Source of the DNA: Entonaema liquescens
Taxonomy: Eukaryota; Ascomycota; Sordariomycetes; Xylariales; Xylariaceae
Reading direction: 5' to 3'
Length of the DNA: 64,000 nucleotides
Assembly: GCA_902805475.1 (NCBI GenBank)
Contig: CADCSX010000007.1
Location: 2,542,001 to 2,606,000 of the forward strand
The notes under the pieces: generated by a model
The model's input: only the letters and a program-made list of their open reading frames with translations
Database searches by the model: none
What the model was told of the DNA's origin: nothing
Program-made: the position numbers and the translations under genes
Shown here: positions 35,415 through 46,899 of the stretch, piece after piece
Layout of the letters: each line of letters opens with the position of its first letter
Numbering within the stretch: position 1 is the stretch's first letter

Positions 35415-38400
35415 TGCCGCAGAGAAAGCCCGCCGAAGACAAATTTGCTCTGTTATACGTCTGAATCACCTCAAGCCGAACTCGCTGGGTAGGTAGTCAT
35501 ATATGTAAGATTTTCTCATGTTCGGAACCTCGGAATGTTCGGTGTACGCTCCCTGGTGATTTTGGCAGTAGCCTTACCCTAGTTGTTAATCCTTTAGCAA
35601 TTGCCAAAGCCCTAGTTTAATGCTAGATGACTGGAGGCGCTGCGGGAACCGGCGCGCTAATAGCTGAACGCAATCTCGAGTATCCGGTTCTAGTCTCAAG
35701 CCCGACGCTAATGAGGCTCCGCAAACTTGTCGTATTGATTAGCTTATCAGGCCTCGGTAATCGTATGTTAGCAGTCGAACGTGTAGGAATTTTTCGGATT
35801 ATCTAGATGGCTGGTATGCCCTGAGCAAGAGGTGGGACTACCGTAATAGTGCGAATCACCTCATACACAATTATTCCTCTTCCAGCAGAAATCCGGTGCC
35901 CAGTCCGCGTTCAATCCGCAAGGATTTACGGCGCATTTTAGTAGTTTCACACCTAAGTGTGCTTTATAAGTGAATATCATCGTTGAGTTTTCGTTGGTGC
36001 GCAACTACTTGGATTGGTCTTGGCTACAGGGCTGAAGACTTCATATGTCAACTTAAGCTTCACGTTCTTTCTTGCATCATGCAGTGTTTGTCGATGTACA
36101 CGCCACCTGTTGACGCTAGGAATGAGCCGTGCTTATCAACCAATTGGGACAACCGATCCCGAGCTCAGAACCATGCCCTTGGGACGATAAGGGTGAGGCG
36201 AATGATACTATGATAATACATCAGAGCGGAGCCGACTAGGAGGTTAGACCTATCGAGTGACGGAAGGAGGCAAACCAAACTGCGGGTAGAGGCTGGGGTT
36301 GGCATGATATCTCTGGCGATGCTCTTACGCCAGACTGGGGTAGTATCTACTTGGTCGTTAGAATCAAAAAGTACATCTATGTAGGTGAAATGCCATTAGC
36401 TGCGGAGCCGTATCTAAGTAAGTTGAAGATATCCGAAAATGATATATGTGACGATGGATGGATCCATGATCTACGCATAGAGATGAGTCCAAGCTTTTTA
36501 TCTATGATATGATCAACGACATCTTTGATGATGATGTGAAGATGAACTTGTGACGTTCAAGATCTGACTCTTGAGGTAGATTATACAAGCTTATCAGCCA
36601 CGGGCACACATCATGTCAGGGACAGCCGGGTTTAGAACCCATGATGCGATACGCTTCATTACTTTTCACTCGGCCGATGCGTAAGCAAGGGGCAACTATT
36701 TCGCCTTTTAGATCCACGATCGCGTGCTTATGAATTTGTAGGTGTAATTCTAGATCAGACCCAATAATTCTTTGAGAATGGCTTCATATGCAAATTGTAT
36801 CTATTTCTGTGTAGCATGAGGCTACATACCTGAGGTTAAGGAACCTACATATGTGATATTGGAAAATGTTGGAAGTGAGGGCTATGTAAGCTGTTAATGT
36901 TCTATGCTAATATTTTAACCACCTAACTAAACTGTGCCGCTTCATAGTAGGTACTTTAATAAGGGGTGAGCCTTAACTTTTAATTGGTTGATAGTTACGT
37001 CTGTACAACCACCTTATCTGCACGGGTAAATGAATTTATATGGTTTACAGGTGTACCTGCTATAATAGGGCCGAGTGGACCTGCGAGTTACCCGACTTCC
37101 CTCCCAATTACCACTCAATAAACCATCCAATAGGTTATGAGCTTCCTACCCAACTTCTAACTGCTTCACCTGGTTAGGGCGTGTGTCAAAAAAAACAAGT
37201 CGCGTGAACAGGAATGGTTAGGAAAATACGGATAAAACAATTGCCTATTTTACCTGATCAAGAAAATGTTCCGTTATACCGCATTGCAATTGGATGCGCT
37301 CTATTGGCATTACTTACAGACATACATGACATGTGCAATAGAAATCGATGTGTAGGTGGTGCGGATGAGTTCCGGCTTGGCTACTTGACGTACGTATTAA
37401 AAGGATTCAAGAAAAAAAGGAAGGGTCCAATTTGTAATGAGCGGGATATCTCAAACAGCCTCGACTTTATAAGTTACACCGTCTTGAAGCTTGAGTAATC
37501 CAGGTAGGTAATCTTTGGAGTCTGGGGAATTAATTTATTTCCGATATCATTACCATGTCACACTTACCACGTTGGATGAATTGTAGCTTAGGTAGGTAGG
37601 TACTATGCATGTAGGTACGTTAGGTAATACATTATGTACTGCATCCATGTACTACGCTAAGGAACCGAGGTAAGACTTGACGTTGGAACCGAACGATTGC
37701 GAACATATAACATGGACACAATATAATACGTGCATAGTAGATTGATATGGGGTAGCCTATCGTTGCTAGATGCGTCTTTATGGTATTCGCTACCATTCAT
37801 ACTAATCCATACCAATTCATACTATGAATAGTAAAACATTTCATCATATGACTACCTTACCTATTCAGATGCCAGCTCGATCGGAAATAACTGAATCGGA
37901 ATCTCGCGTGCTCAGGTAATGACCACGCGACCTCGCCCGTAGAAATTGCTCTAGGGGGAAGGATGATATTATAAGTTCCACAAAACTCGAGTTGGAACCC
38001 GGAGAAGGCTACTAAATGAGTCGTAGCTCAGCTTTAGAATTTGGTGCTAACGGTTCAATTGTAGCGATACTTGTGGGCGAGTGGAGTAAAGCTTACATCA
38101 CGGAGTACACATACAGATCTGGATCTAGCATAATAGAGTTAGGTAGGTACATAGGTACCTACATAGGTTTATTTAGGTAGTTAGGTAGTCTTATCAGTTC
38201 TTTCCGTGTACTGATTAGGTGCTGATTCATGGAATTGTGGCAAAAGGAATGCCGCGACACCGATTCGAGATTTGGACTAGTGTTGGAATTCTGCCGAAAA
38301 CAAGACTTTTGTTAGCCATGCTGCCCATGCTGCGACCATGCTGCCATGCGAGCCTCACCGGCTGGGCAGAAGCTTGATGAATCAACAAAAAGAAGCCGTT

Positions 38401-39520
38401 CAGCTTGGCTTGAAAGCTTGATCGAAGGCTGATGGTTGTTTCTTTTCCGTCTTTGGAGAATAGCGTGTCATGGCATACCATTGGCACGTCGTGGCATGCC
38501 GTGGCATATCATGGCATCGAATAATTCGGTTCAGCTTCCATGCAGGCAAAGCCAGGTGTGCCCATGCAATCTCATCCCTGCCAAGCCCGCCAATTGAAGC
38601 TTTTGGACCCTTTGCCAACCCGCGCAACCCTCGCAGCCCTCGCAGCCCTCGCTCAGCGTATATACATTCGTCTTGTTAATATGCGCGAGGCGATTGGGTC
38701 TTGTACACTAGGATACACTAGGACCGCCAATACAACGTAGCAGTCCCCTAGCAAAAGTCCCATGGGTTGGTTGCAGAAAATCACCTTCCCGTTCCGGCAG
38801 AGGTATTACCAGAATTACGAGGGTGCTCCCCCAGCCGTGCTCGACGGATGTAACTCGGTGATATGCGCTAGCTGGTTAAACCCAGTCAGATTTCTTTCAC
38901 GACTCGGCCGGGGCCTCAAAAGACGATGGAGACGAAAGATACCGGGACAGGGGTAACTAAAACAAACCCCATCGCTAGACCCGCACGCCGCATGGGTGGC
39001 ACGAAGATAACGGCTTTGTTCGTTCTAACTGGTTGCCGCACCATGCTCGAGACCGAGAGTAGAGAAATGTACTATGTAGAGATACGGAAAGTCCGATAAT
39101 CTGGTCTCGTAGTCTGGTTCTTCGCTAGTGAGAGTAGTTTCTAAGAACCTGTAAAGATCCTCTCATCTTTTTCGCCCCTCGAGCCTCGCCGCACGCCGAG
39201 AACCATCTATAACATGGTTATTGCTTGATACGAGGGACTCACCTAGAGACCCAATCGAGTAGTTTAGATACTCGGTAGTATTTATCCGTGTTGAACCCCA
39301 TATATACGGTTGCATACCTGGACCTAGTACATACTTAACATCCAGTACAAACGTACCTAGCATAGTTCCCGATAGTGCGGGCCAACCTGGGCTTTTTTAG
39401 CATAAATCCCACGGTCCCCTTCGCGGCCACCCTTTCTTGATTGATTCTTGCTTTCTCTGTTTTCTAGTATCGCACTCATCTGCGCAACTGTGAAAGCCGT
39501 CCAGAGACAAGGGATTAGCG
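35415..39520. other. Gene-free region, second part of the desert
   Basis: No supportable gene. Short ATG frames at 37214-37498 (94 codons) and 38762-38956 (64 codons, basic C-terminus) have no signature. Between 38.3 and 38.7 kb there are several short direct repeats (GTGGCAT and CCATGCTGC words and the 9-bp repeat listed). Dense TAGGTA/TACCTA words lie at 38140-38190. The last about 130 bp are the transporter promoter. Confidence 0.5.
38623..38649. repeat. 9-bp tandem repeat (CGCAGCCCT, 3 copies)
   Basis: The units are CGCAACCCT, CGCAGCCCT and CGCAGCCCT, followed by a partial CGCTCAGCG. The setting is non-coding. Confidence 0.8.
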
Positions 39521-41535
39521 ATGGGTATGTTGAGCACCTGAGAGACTTCGTGTCGACGACGACGACGATGACGACGCCATTGGATTATTTGAACCTTCTC
39601 TAATATGTCTCAGGTAACGCAGCGGACCCCGTCGAGCGTGCCTCAGGCACTAGCTCACCCATTGATGAGGAGAAGATGTCAAAGACACCTCCGGGTGATG
39701 CCCACAACGCATACCTCGACCCCTCTATAATGGAGGCGGATTACGAGGGCAAGCCGACCGAAGAGGACCTGAAGACTCTTCGTCGAGTCCCCGGCAGCCT
39801 GCCTGTCGTCGCCTATCTAATCTGCATAGTAGAGTTCTGCGAAAGAGCTTCTTACTATGGTATTCAGCCCCTGATTAGCAACTATGTTAATCGGCCTTTA
39901 CCTGAAAATGGTAACGGGTATGGTGCCCCACCGCAAGGGACCCAGCAAACCGCCGGTGCTCTAGGACTCGGAACCGTCACGGCCAATGCCGTCACTCAGT
40001 CCTTCAGCATGTTAGCGTATGCGCTGCCCATGCTTTTCGGCTGGCTTGCCGATGTCAAAACTGGACGTTTCAGCCTTATCTGCTGGGGTGTTGCCGTGTT
40101 CGGTGTTGCCCACGTCTTGATGGTTGCCGCAGGTGCCAAAGATCTCTTAGCGGCCGGCACGGCCAAGGTTCCCTACTTCCTTTCGGTGTATATTCTATCG
40201 ATTGGTGCTGGTAAGCTTCTATAATCACGCATTGGTATTGATTGGCTAAGGCTAACGAAGTTTTAAAGCTATGTTCAAGCCCAACGTTTCTCCTCTTCTA
40301 CTCGACCAAATGACTACGACTGTTCCCAAGGTCATGACGCTGGCTTCCGGAGAGCGTGTTATTCAAGACCCCGAGTCCACTACCGAACGAGTTATGCTTT
40401 GGTTTTACCTCTTGATTAACATCGGTGGTTTCATGGGAGTTGCTACATCATACTCGGAGAAGTACGTGGGGTGGTGGCTCGCATTCCTCATCCCTCTTCT
40501 ACTCTACCTTCCCCTCCCAGTCCTTCTATGGTTCCTCTACAAGCGATTGATCCTTCATCCTCCTGGTGGAAGTGATTTGGGCAACGTTTTCCGTGTCCTC
40601 GGTATCTGCTTCCGTCGTGGTGGTTTCAGGAAATTTGGTCGCCATGGTTTCTGGGAGTTAGCTAAGCCGTCGAACTTGGAAGCTGCTGGTCTCGATTACA
40701 AGACCTCATGGAACGATGAATTCGTTGAGGACGTGCGACGAACATTTCAAGCTACCGGTATCTTCTGTTTTTCCCGATTCAGTATATTAACGACAATGGT
40801 CTGGGTGCCGCTGCCAGTTTCTTGTCTACTATGCTGACAACAAACGGTGTTCCCAACGACGTTATCAACAACTTTAACTCACTGAGTATCATCGCAATGG
40901 CACCTGTTTTAAATTATGGCTTATACCCTCTTCTACGAAAGTTCAACATTCATTATGGCCCCGTCGCCCGTATCACCACCGGTCTTGCAATGTCATCCCT
41001 TGGTGGTGCTGGTTATGCCATCCTGAACTACTACGCTTACCAGCAGTCTCCTTGCGGCGAGTACGGTTCCAGTAACTGTCTTGATGGTACCGGTGTAGCC
41101 CCCATCAGCATTTGGTGGATGGCTATCCCGTTCGCTGTCGGCGGTATCTCCGAGTTGTTTGTTAACGTGCCCGCTTACGGTATCGCTTATTCGCGTGCTC
41201 CCGTCAACATGCGTGGTTTAGTGTCTGCGCTGAACCTATTCAACACAGCCATTGCTTACGCTATCGGTTTGGCCTGCTCTTCCGTCATTACAGACCCGTA
41301 CTTGACCTGGGATTTCGGAGGTCCGGCCATCGCCGGTGGTGTTCTCACCATCGTCTTCTACTTCACTTTCCGCCATATCGACAAAGAAGAGTACGTCCTT
41401 AGCCAGAACAAGGACTACCACCTTAAGCTTGAGGGTACTGTCAGCGTCGTTGGCGAGAATGAGCTCAACAAGTCCATTAACCGCCCGGCGCCTATTGCCG
41501 ATAACGAGGAGATGATGATCTCACCAAAGCAATAA
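39521..41535 (+). CDS. PTR2: POT/PTR-family proton-coupled peptide transporter, one-base frame break near 40770
   Basis: Major-facilitator peptide transporter (PTR2/POT family), about 622 residues and 12 predicted helices, importing di- and tripeptides with protons at the plasma membrane. The exons are 39521-39524 (ATGG only), 39614-40210 and 40269-41535. The introns are 39525-39613 (GTATGT donor) and 40211-40268 (GTAAGC donor, GCTAAC branch). If the tiny exon is wrong, Met at 39676 is the alternative start. The family motif EFCERASYYG is in helix 1, and KPNVSPLLLDQ follows the second intron. The frame breaks at TTTTT 40768-40772: before it comes FQATGIFCF, and PIQYINDNGLGAAASFLST continues one frame over. 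One extra T gives a total divisible by three. The 25-nt GT-AG stretch at this spot is too short for an intron. It is a sequence error or a recent null allele. Confidence 0.88.
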
Positions 41536-42090
41536 GCCTTTCTGTTTTCTCGGATGTTTCTGTTAACGTGCATGTTGTATGTGTATTATGAGTTGTTGAT
41601 ATCGATGCTTGGCCGGCAGTGCTATTAAAAGGGGAAGCATAATGACTGTTATGCCTGGCGCCTGCAATAGATACCGGCTTTGCTCTTGGATGAGAGCATA
41701 TTTGCAGATAGCCACGATAATTAAAATATAATGTACTAAAAGATACCACATTTTTACTGGAAATCATGCGTTGCTAGTGAATATTCTTGCATAGCCGAAA
41801 GCTTGATTCGTTGAACCAATATGCCTGTAACCTAAACTATTCTAGCTACGCCGCAATACATGGAACAGCATTTTCTGCTGTGCTCAGTTTCTTCTGAGCT
41901 ACAATAACTAGTACGCTAACCATAAATTTCGTATGATTTCTTGAGAACAACATATACATAATTCGTGTCTATCGGGCCTATGGTACAGTACATGTGCTAC
42001 CACCTTACATACAGAGCATCCACAACCCTTCATACCACCAGTCATAAGACCGAGCTGGGTCTTACTCCCATTGACTCGAACTGCGCGCAC
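41536..42090. other. Intergenic between convergent genes
   Basis: The 3' flanks of the transporter and the ribonuclease gene. No coding signal. Confidence 0.55.
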
Positions 42091-42570
42091 TTATGTGCAC
42101 TCCACGAAATTGTTACCACCTGCTCCGGTGTGTGTAATAGCACCTTGGAAGTCACCAGCTTCGTTGAAAACGACACGGTCCGCACCGGGGCTACCTCCAG
42201 TGTAGGGGTCGAAACTGCTTAGGATAGGGAATTCGTAGTATGGGGCTTGCCCAGGGAAATCAAAGCCCTCGCGGTTATTGAACTGGTGAGGGTAGTCGTT
42301 CGAACCTGTTATATAGGGAAAATGCTGTTAGATAGGTACATGAGACGAGGAGTATAGACGAATGTCCGACGTACCAACAGTTTTGCCGTCCTCGTGTAAA
42401 GAATACCCTTGTTGTACAGCTTCATCGATATCTTCTTGCCAGTAGCAAATCTTGCCGCACGTAGCCACGCATGTTTGGTCTTGTCTCGTAGCAACCTTTT
42501 CTACTGCGAGTGCCGATACGTTTACGATTGCTAGCAGAATGGTAGGGAAAATCTGATATAAAATGTACAT
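42091..42570 (-). CDS. Secreted guanyl-specific ribonuclease, RNase T1/N1 family
   Basis: Predicted 136 residues in two exons (42570-42375, 42305-42091). The intron is 42306-42374 (GTACGT donor, TCTAAC branch, AACAG acceptor). A signal peptide (about 1-22) and a short VEKVATR pro-segment precede the catalytic domain. All four catalytic residues of the family are present: His72 (YPHQFNN), Glu90 (YYEFPIL), Arg109 (GADRVVF) and His124 (ITHTGAGGN). The cysteines C34, C38, C42 and C135 keep the C-x3-C-x3-C spacing and C-terminal Cys of RNase T1. The enzyme cleaves RNA 3' of guanosine through a 2',3'-cyclic phosphate, outside the cell. Because of the intron, no single open frame spans it. A GTAAGT at about 42633 and a TTAACAG just before the start suggest an intron in the 5' leader. 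Confidence 0.93.
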
Positions 42571-44409
42571 AAGCAATCCTGTTAATTACGATACAGGAGA
42601 GGTTTAGATAGCAATCCATTCCTGTGGACTTACCTTGGAGCCAAACATAATGGGCAACGATAGTGGACGGTTTGATCGATTGATAGATGGAGATGATAAC
42701 AGTTTCGGCCTACAGAACTAAGAGCAAATGCTAGTGAGATGTTGATGGTGGCATCTCGCCTACTTCTTATAACAGAGACCGAGAAATACGCATAAGCTCA
42801 GGTCAGCGGGTGAATACCCAATCCAAGACCCTTGACGGGACGAATGGGTCGAACCACTGGACAGGAGAGCCCATGTGAGATCTTCATGCAAGGCTTCGGC
42901 ATTACTGACCCTGCGCGACATCGAACAAGGTCGTTTAGCAACGATGGGAAACGTAGATCCAAACACATCGTGACAGGGATGTACACCTGCCTTCCCCTTT
43001 AGGATCTCACGCACTTGGTATGCATCTACCGCCGTTAACACGGACGGAGTGGACTTGTCTCTTAACCCGTCCTCAGAAAGAAGAGTCCCCCGTCCGGGGT
43101 GGAAGAGACGCGGTATATGAAAGGGGCAGCCCGGAGGACAAAGTGGTTGCGCTGGTGCGGCACGATAATGAGTTTGACGATGTGATTGGATGGATAGCTC
43201 AGCTCATCGGGCGGCAGATCGGCAATGCTGCACGGACATCACCTGCCTATCAACGCAAGATCTACCGCCCTGGCAGGCCGTTGTAATCGTATCATCACGG
43301 ACTAACGCGTAGTGCAACTTGGCCCCGCGACTTGTCCAGCCATGAACGTAGAACCGAAATCTTCAGAGCAATATGCTTCGATCTCAGATTGACGAGGGTT
43401 GCAATCACTACGTTTCGCAACTGCGGGTGCCGGCATCGAATATCTCGGCATTTTTAAGCGCGGACCACTTCGTCGGAGCAAGGATCAATACGGATATGAC
43501 TTATTTCCGCAGTCAAACAAACAATAGCGCGAGCTTACTCTAGATTCTTTTCCCCTTATCTTCATTACCTCTTTTCAAATATCTGACTGTCAGAGCCACG
43601 TGGTGTACGTTAGAGAGCTTCTGTCACGAAAGTATGTCAGACTCTCCCACGGCTTTTGCGTTAGGTACTTGGTCAGAGCGCATCGACTTAGACAGCCTAC
43701 ACGTTAGACCGACTACTCCCAAATCGGAGAGGACCGCGTATGAAGCATAATGGCGGTTTCAGAGTCATACGAACTAATGACATGTGAATGCAAATGCACT
43801 TGGCTTGAATATATATCGGTAGGTAATAACAGAGGGAAGTTTGATGAGGTTGTCAATTGCTACCCGTTCTCTTTAAAAAGAAAAGAAGGCCTGTAGCTTA
43901 TGGCTATGGTAATTACTCATGAGGCATATATGACAGTGAAGAACATCGCATATGAGCTTAACCATTACTCGAGTTCGATGACCCTAAGCTAAAACAAAAG
44001 TGTGGGCTATTATAATGGTCCAGATGAAATTACGAGTGACTTATCGCATTCTGGCTTCTCAGCCAGTCCTGTCCGGACCGACTGAATAAAAAGTCAGGAG
44101 AACGTTGCGCGATGAACATCTTCCCCGCAATCCTATCAAGACAGCCTCCGGATTAAGCGGTCTAAGGCGGCGAATGGTATGCAATGGGGCTGAAAATACC
44201 CCTGGGGATTCAGCTCTATTACGTACCGGAACGATAATCAACGCAGCAATTCGGCCCGCAGTGGTAATTCCCGTCAGCCAGCATGAGTCTAAGGAATCCT
44301 TACGTTGGATGCGGTGTGCTTCTTCTTCATAAGTCTAGCATGCGCATTCCGTAGAGTCTACCGTTGTCTTCTCATAGATAGGCGGTACCCTATGAGTTCT
44401 CTCTAAGCA
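42571..44409. other. Intergenic, 1.8 kb; possible coding remnant at 43020-43286
   Basis: No recognised gene. The stretch around 42780-43290 is GC-richer. It carries an 88-codon plus-strand ATG frame whose second half (about 43110-43286) looks protein-like but matches no family I know. The rest is AT-rich. Confidence 0.45.
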
Positions 44410-46326
44410 ATGAAACTAGCAATCCCTTTGATATGCATTGCTCTTGGTGTCGAGGTAAAATGCGAAACCGTTGACTATGTGATTGCTGGCGCTGGTACAT
44501 GTGGACTTGTGCTAGCAAATCGATTATCGGAAGACCCGGGTATCAAGGTCGTAGTTATCGAGCCGGGTGACGATGTCCGCAATAACCCCAATGTCACAGA
44601 TGTCGGCGGGTTCCCTCGTGCATTAGGTACAGAGATCGATTGGCAGTACGCCACAACGCCGCAGCTGGGAGCTGGTAACAAGTCAATCCCTTTCCATGCT
44701 GGCAAGGCCATTGGTGGAACTAGCACAATCAATGGTAAGCCTTATTGTTCTAATCTCTTGATCGAGACGACTGATCATCAGGTAGGTATGACTTATATCC
44801 GAGGCGACAAGGCCGAGTTTGACGTATGGGAATCTCTTGGGAATGACGGCTGGAATTGGGATACACTATATCCTTATTTCAAGCAGGTTGAACAGTTCTC
44901 GCCTCCTACAGCAGCTCAACGGGCTGCTGGCGCTGGTTTCAATGAAGAGTATCATGGAAGGGATGGTCCGGTAAAGACGGGGTTCCCATTCAGACTCCTA
45001 AATGGGTCGTTCTATGAGCAGGCGCAGCAGGCCTGGGAAAGCCTGGGCTATCCTTTGAACCCAGATGTCAACAGTGGCGAAACACGTGGATTTGACGTTT
45101 GGCCACAGACACTAGACAGAGACGCGAATATTCGGGAAGATGCTGCCCGAGCATATTACCACCCTATTGAGCAAAGACCTAACCTCAAAATCATCAAGGG
45201 GACGGTGACGAAATTAACTTGGGCGAAATCATCGGAAGATGGCAACTTAATTTCAACTGACGGTGTTGAATATCTAGACTCTACGGGCGAAACAGTTATC
45301 ATTAGCGCAGTGAAAGAAGTTCTACTATCCGCCGGCTCTTTAAGAAGCCCTCTAATACTTGAGCGCTCAGGTGTCGGGAATCCAAGGTATGCTAGAGCGT
45401 TCATATATATGTCGACCATATATGCATACTAATACAACCAGTATACTCGAAGAGCATGGTATAGAAGCACGGATTAACCTTCCTGGGGTGGGTGAACATT
45501 TACAGGACCAGCCAAATGTGGTTCTCGAGTATACCTCAAATGCCAATCTTACAGGAACTGTACCATATGCGACTTTTGCTACAGCCCAGAACATATTTGA
45601 CAAACGGACTTCCGCAGTAGCAGAAGCGACGCGTGCCCAACTATCCGAATGGGCTCAGAAGGTCTCCAACATCAATAAGGGAGCCATTGATGCCTACCAA
45701 TTAGAAAGGATATTCCGCATACAGCACGATCTAATTTTCAAATCTAATGTTACCATTGCCGAAACCCTAACTTCAGCCTCCGGTAATATACTCTTGTCAG
45801 CATTTTGGCCTCTACTTCCTTTCTCTCGAGGTAGTGTTCACCTTAAATCAGGCGAGGCCGATGATCCTGCAATTGACCCAGAGTATTTCTTAATCGACTT
45901 TGATCTCGCTATCCAAACTGAGCTTGGGAGGCTCTCGCAAGACCTCTGGTATACGAGTCCGATAAAGGATGTTGTAGTTGGCAACTTGGTTCCCGGAGAA
46001 GAGATCCTACCTCGCAATGCTACCGACGCTCAGTGGGCGGCTTTCATCACGAGTACTGGTAAGAATTTCATGCTAGCGGACAAAGCACTCTAGCGGTACC
46101 AAACTGACCACATTTCATAGTCTCTCCTAATCATCATCCTATCGGGTCGGCCTCAATGATGTCTCGGGAGCTTGGAGGAGTTGTGGACCCCAAATTCAAG
46201 GTATACGGGACGTCTAATGTTCGTGTTATCGATGCGTCCGTGATACCAATGCAGATCAGCGGCCATCTGACTGCCACACTTTACGCCATGTCCGAAAGGG
46301 CTGCTGATTTAATCAAAAGTTCATAG
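44410..46326 (+). CDS. Secreted GMC-family FAD oxidoreductase (AA3 type)
   Basis: Predicted 582 residues in four exons: 44410-44734, 44786-45386, 45442-46058, 46121-46326. All three joins restore family motifs. A signal peptide (about 1-18) precedes the ADP-binding motif GAGTCG (27-32) and the family segments HAGKAIGGTSTINGMTYIRG, AGSLRSPLILERSGVGN and GVGEHLQDQPN. The C-terminus has SPNHHPIGSASM, with the usual active-site His, then VRVIDASVIPMQISGHLTATLYAMSERAADLI, with the second His. GMC enzymes (glucose oxidase, aryl-alcohol oxidase, glucose dehydrogenase) oxidise sugars or alcohols and feed H2O2 or electrons to extracellular lignocellulose attack. The first intron's acceptor is the second of two adjacent AGs (GGTAG). 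Donor substrate and oxygen use cannot be told from sequence. The frame is fully intact. Confidence 0.93.
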
Positions 46327-46899
46327 AATGGAATGCTTGATTATATTTGACCTCTCTTATCTCATAAATAATGATTCATTTCGCGCTGAAGTGAGACGTG
46401 AATGCCACACTGACATATGACGGTGGCGCTCTAAACAACTTCTAACTTCGCCGAGTTATACAGCCACCGTAAGCCCAGGGTTTACCTATATTCATGTAAT
46501 ACAAGACCATATTTAGGATTCCGATTGGCCCGAATACAATGAAGTCCTAGATAGACACCAGTCCCTTTATTGCAAAAGCAAGTACAGAGGATCCTTCCAT
46601 TGGTGTTGTGTTACCTCTAAATGAAGGCTACCCAAAGTCCTAGGCCCACATTAGAAGCCGCTTTTGTACCTATGGTTGGATAAATATTACACTTTTCCAG
46701 TACAAAACTCGGTGGTATGAGATAATAAGGCTACTTCTTAAAATAGTGGCTGAATGTTATGTTAAGTATATGAATAGAGCATCCCCCCTCTGCTCATCTG
46801 GACAAGGGACAGGGGCCAAGAAGTCACCAATACTACGTGCTACGCTTCTATCTATCACTCTACGCAGTGCGATACCTCAATATTCAGACGTTTAATACA
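46327..46899. other. Intergenic; no gene seen
   Basis: 573 bp between two same-strand genes. It is AT-rich, with no coding signal. Confidence 0.55.

Noticed and set aside
36590..36670. tRNA-like TTTAGAACCC/GGGTTCTAAA word
   Set aside because: The B-box consensus fails on both strands and no cloverleaf can be drawn around it.
37214..37498. 94-codon ATG frame in the desert
   Set aside because: No signature and AT-rich surroundings; it may be tested by RNA-seq but is not supported here.
38762..38956. 64-codon ATG frame with basic C-terminus (RGLKRRWRRK)
   Set aside because: Good start context but no homologue known, and it is short enough to be chance.
40755..40785. 25-nt GT-AG intron as an explanation for the transporter frame break
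   Set aside because: Too short to splice, and it would delete conserved residues that are encoded there if one T is missing.
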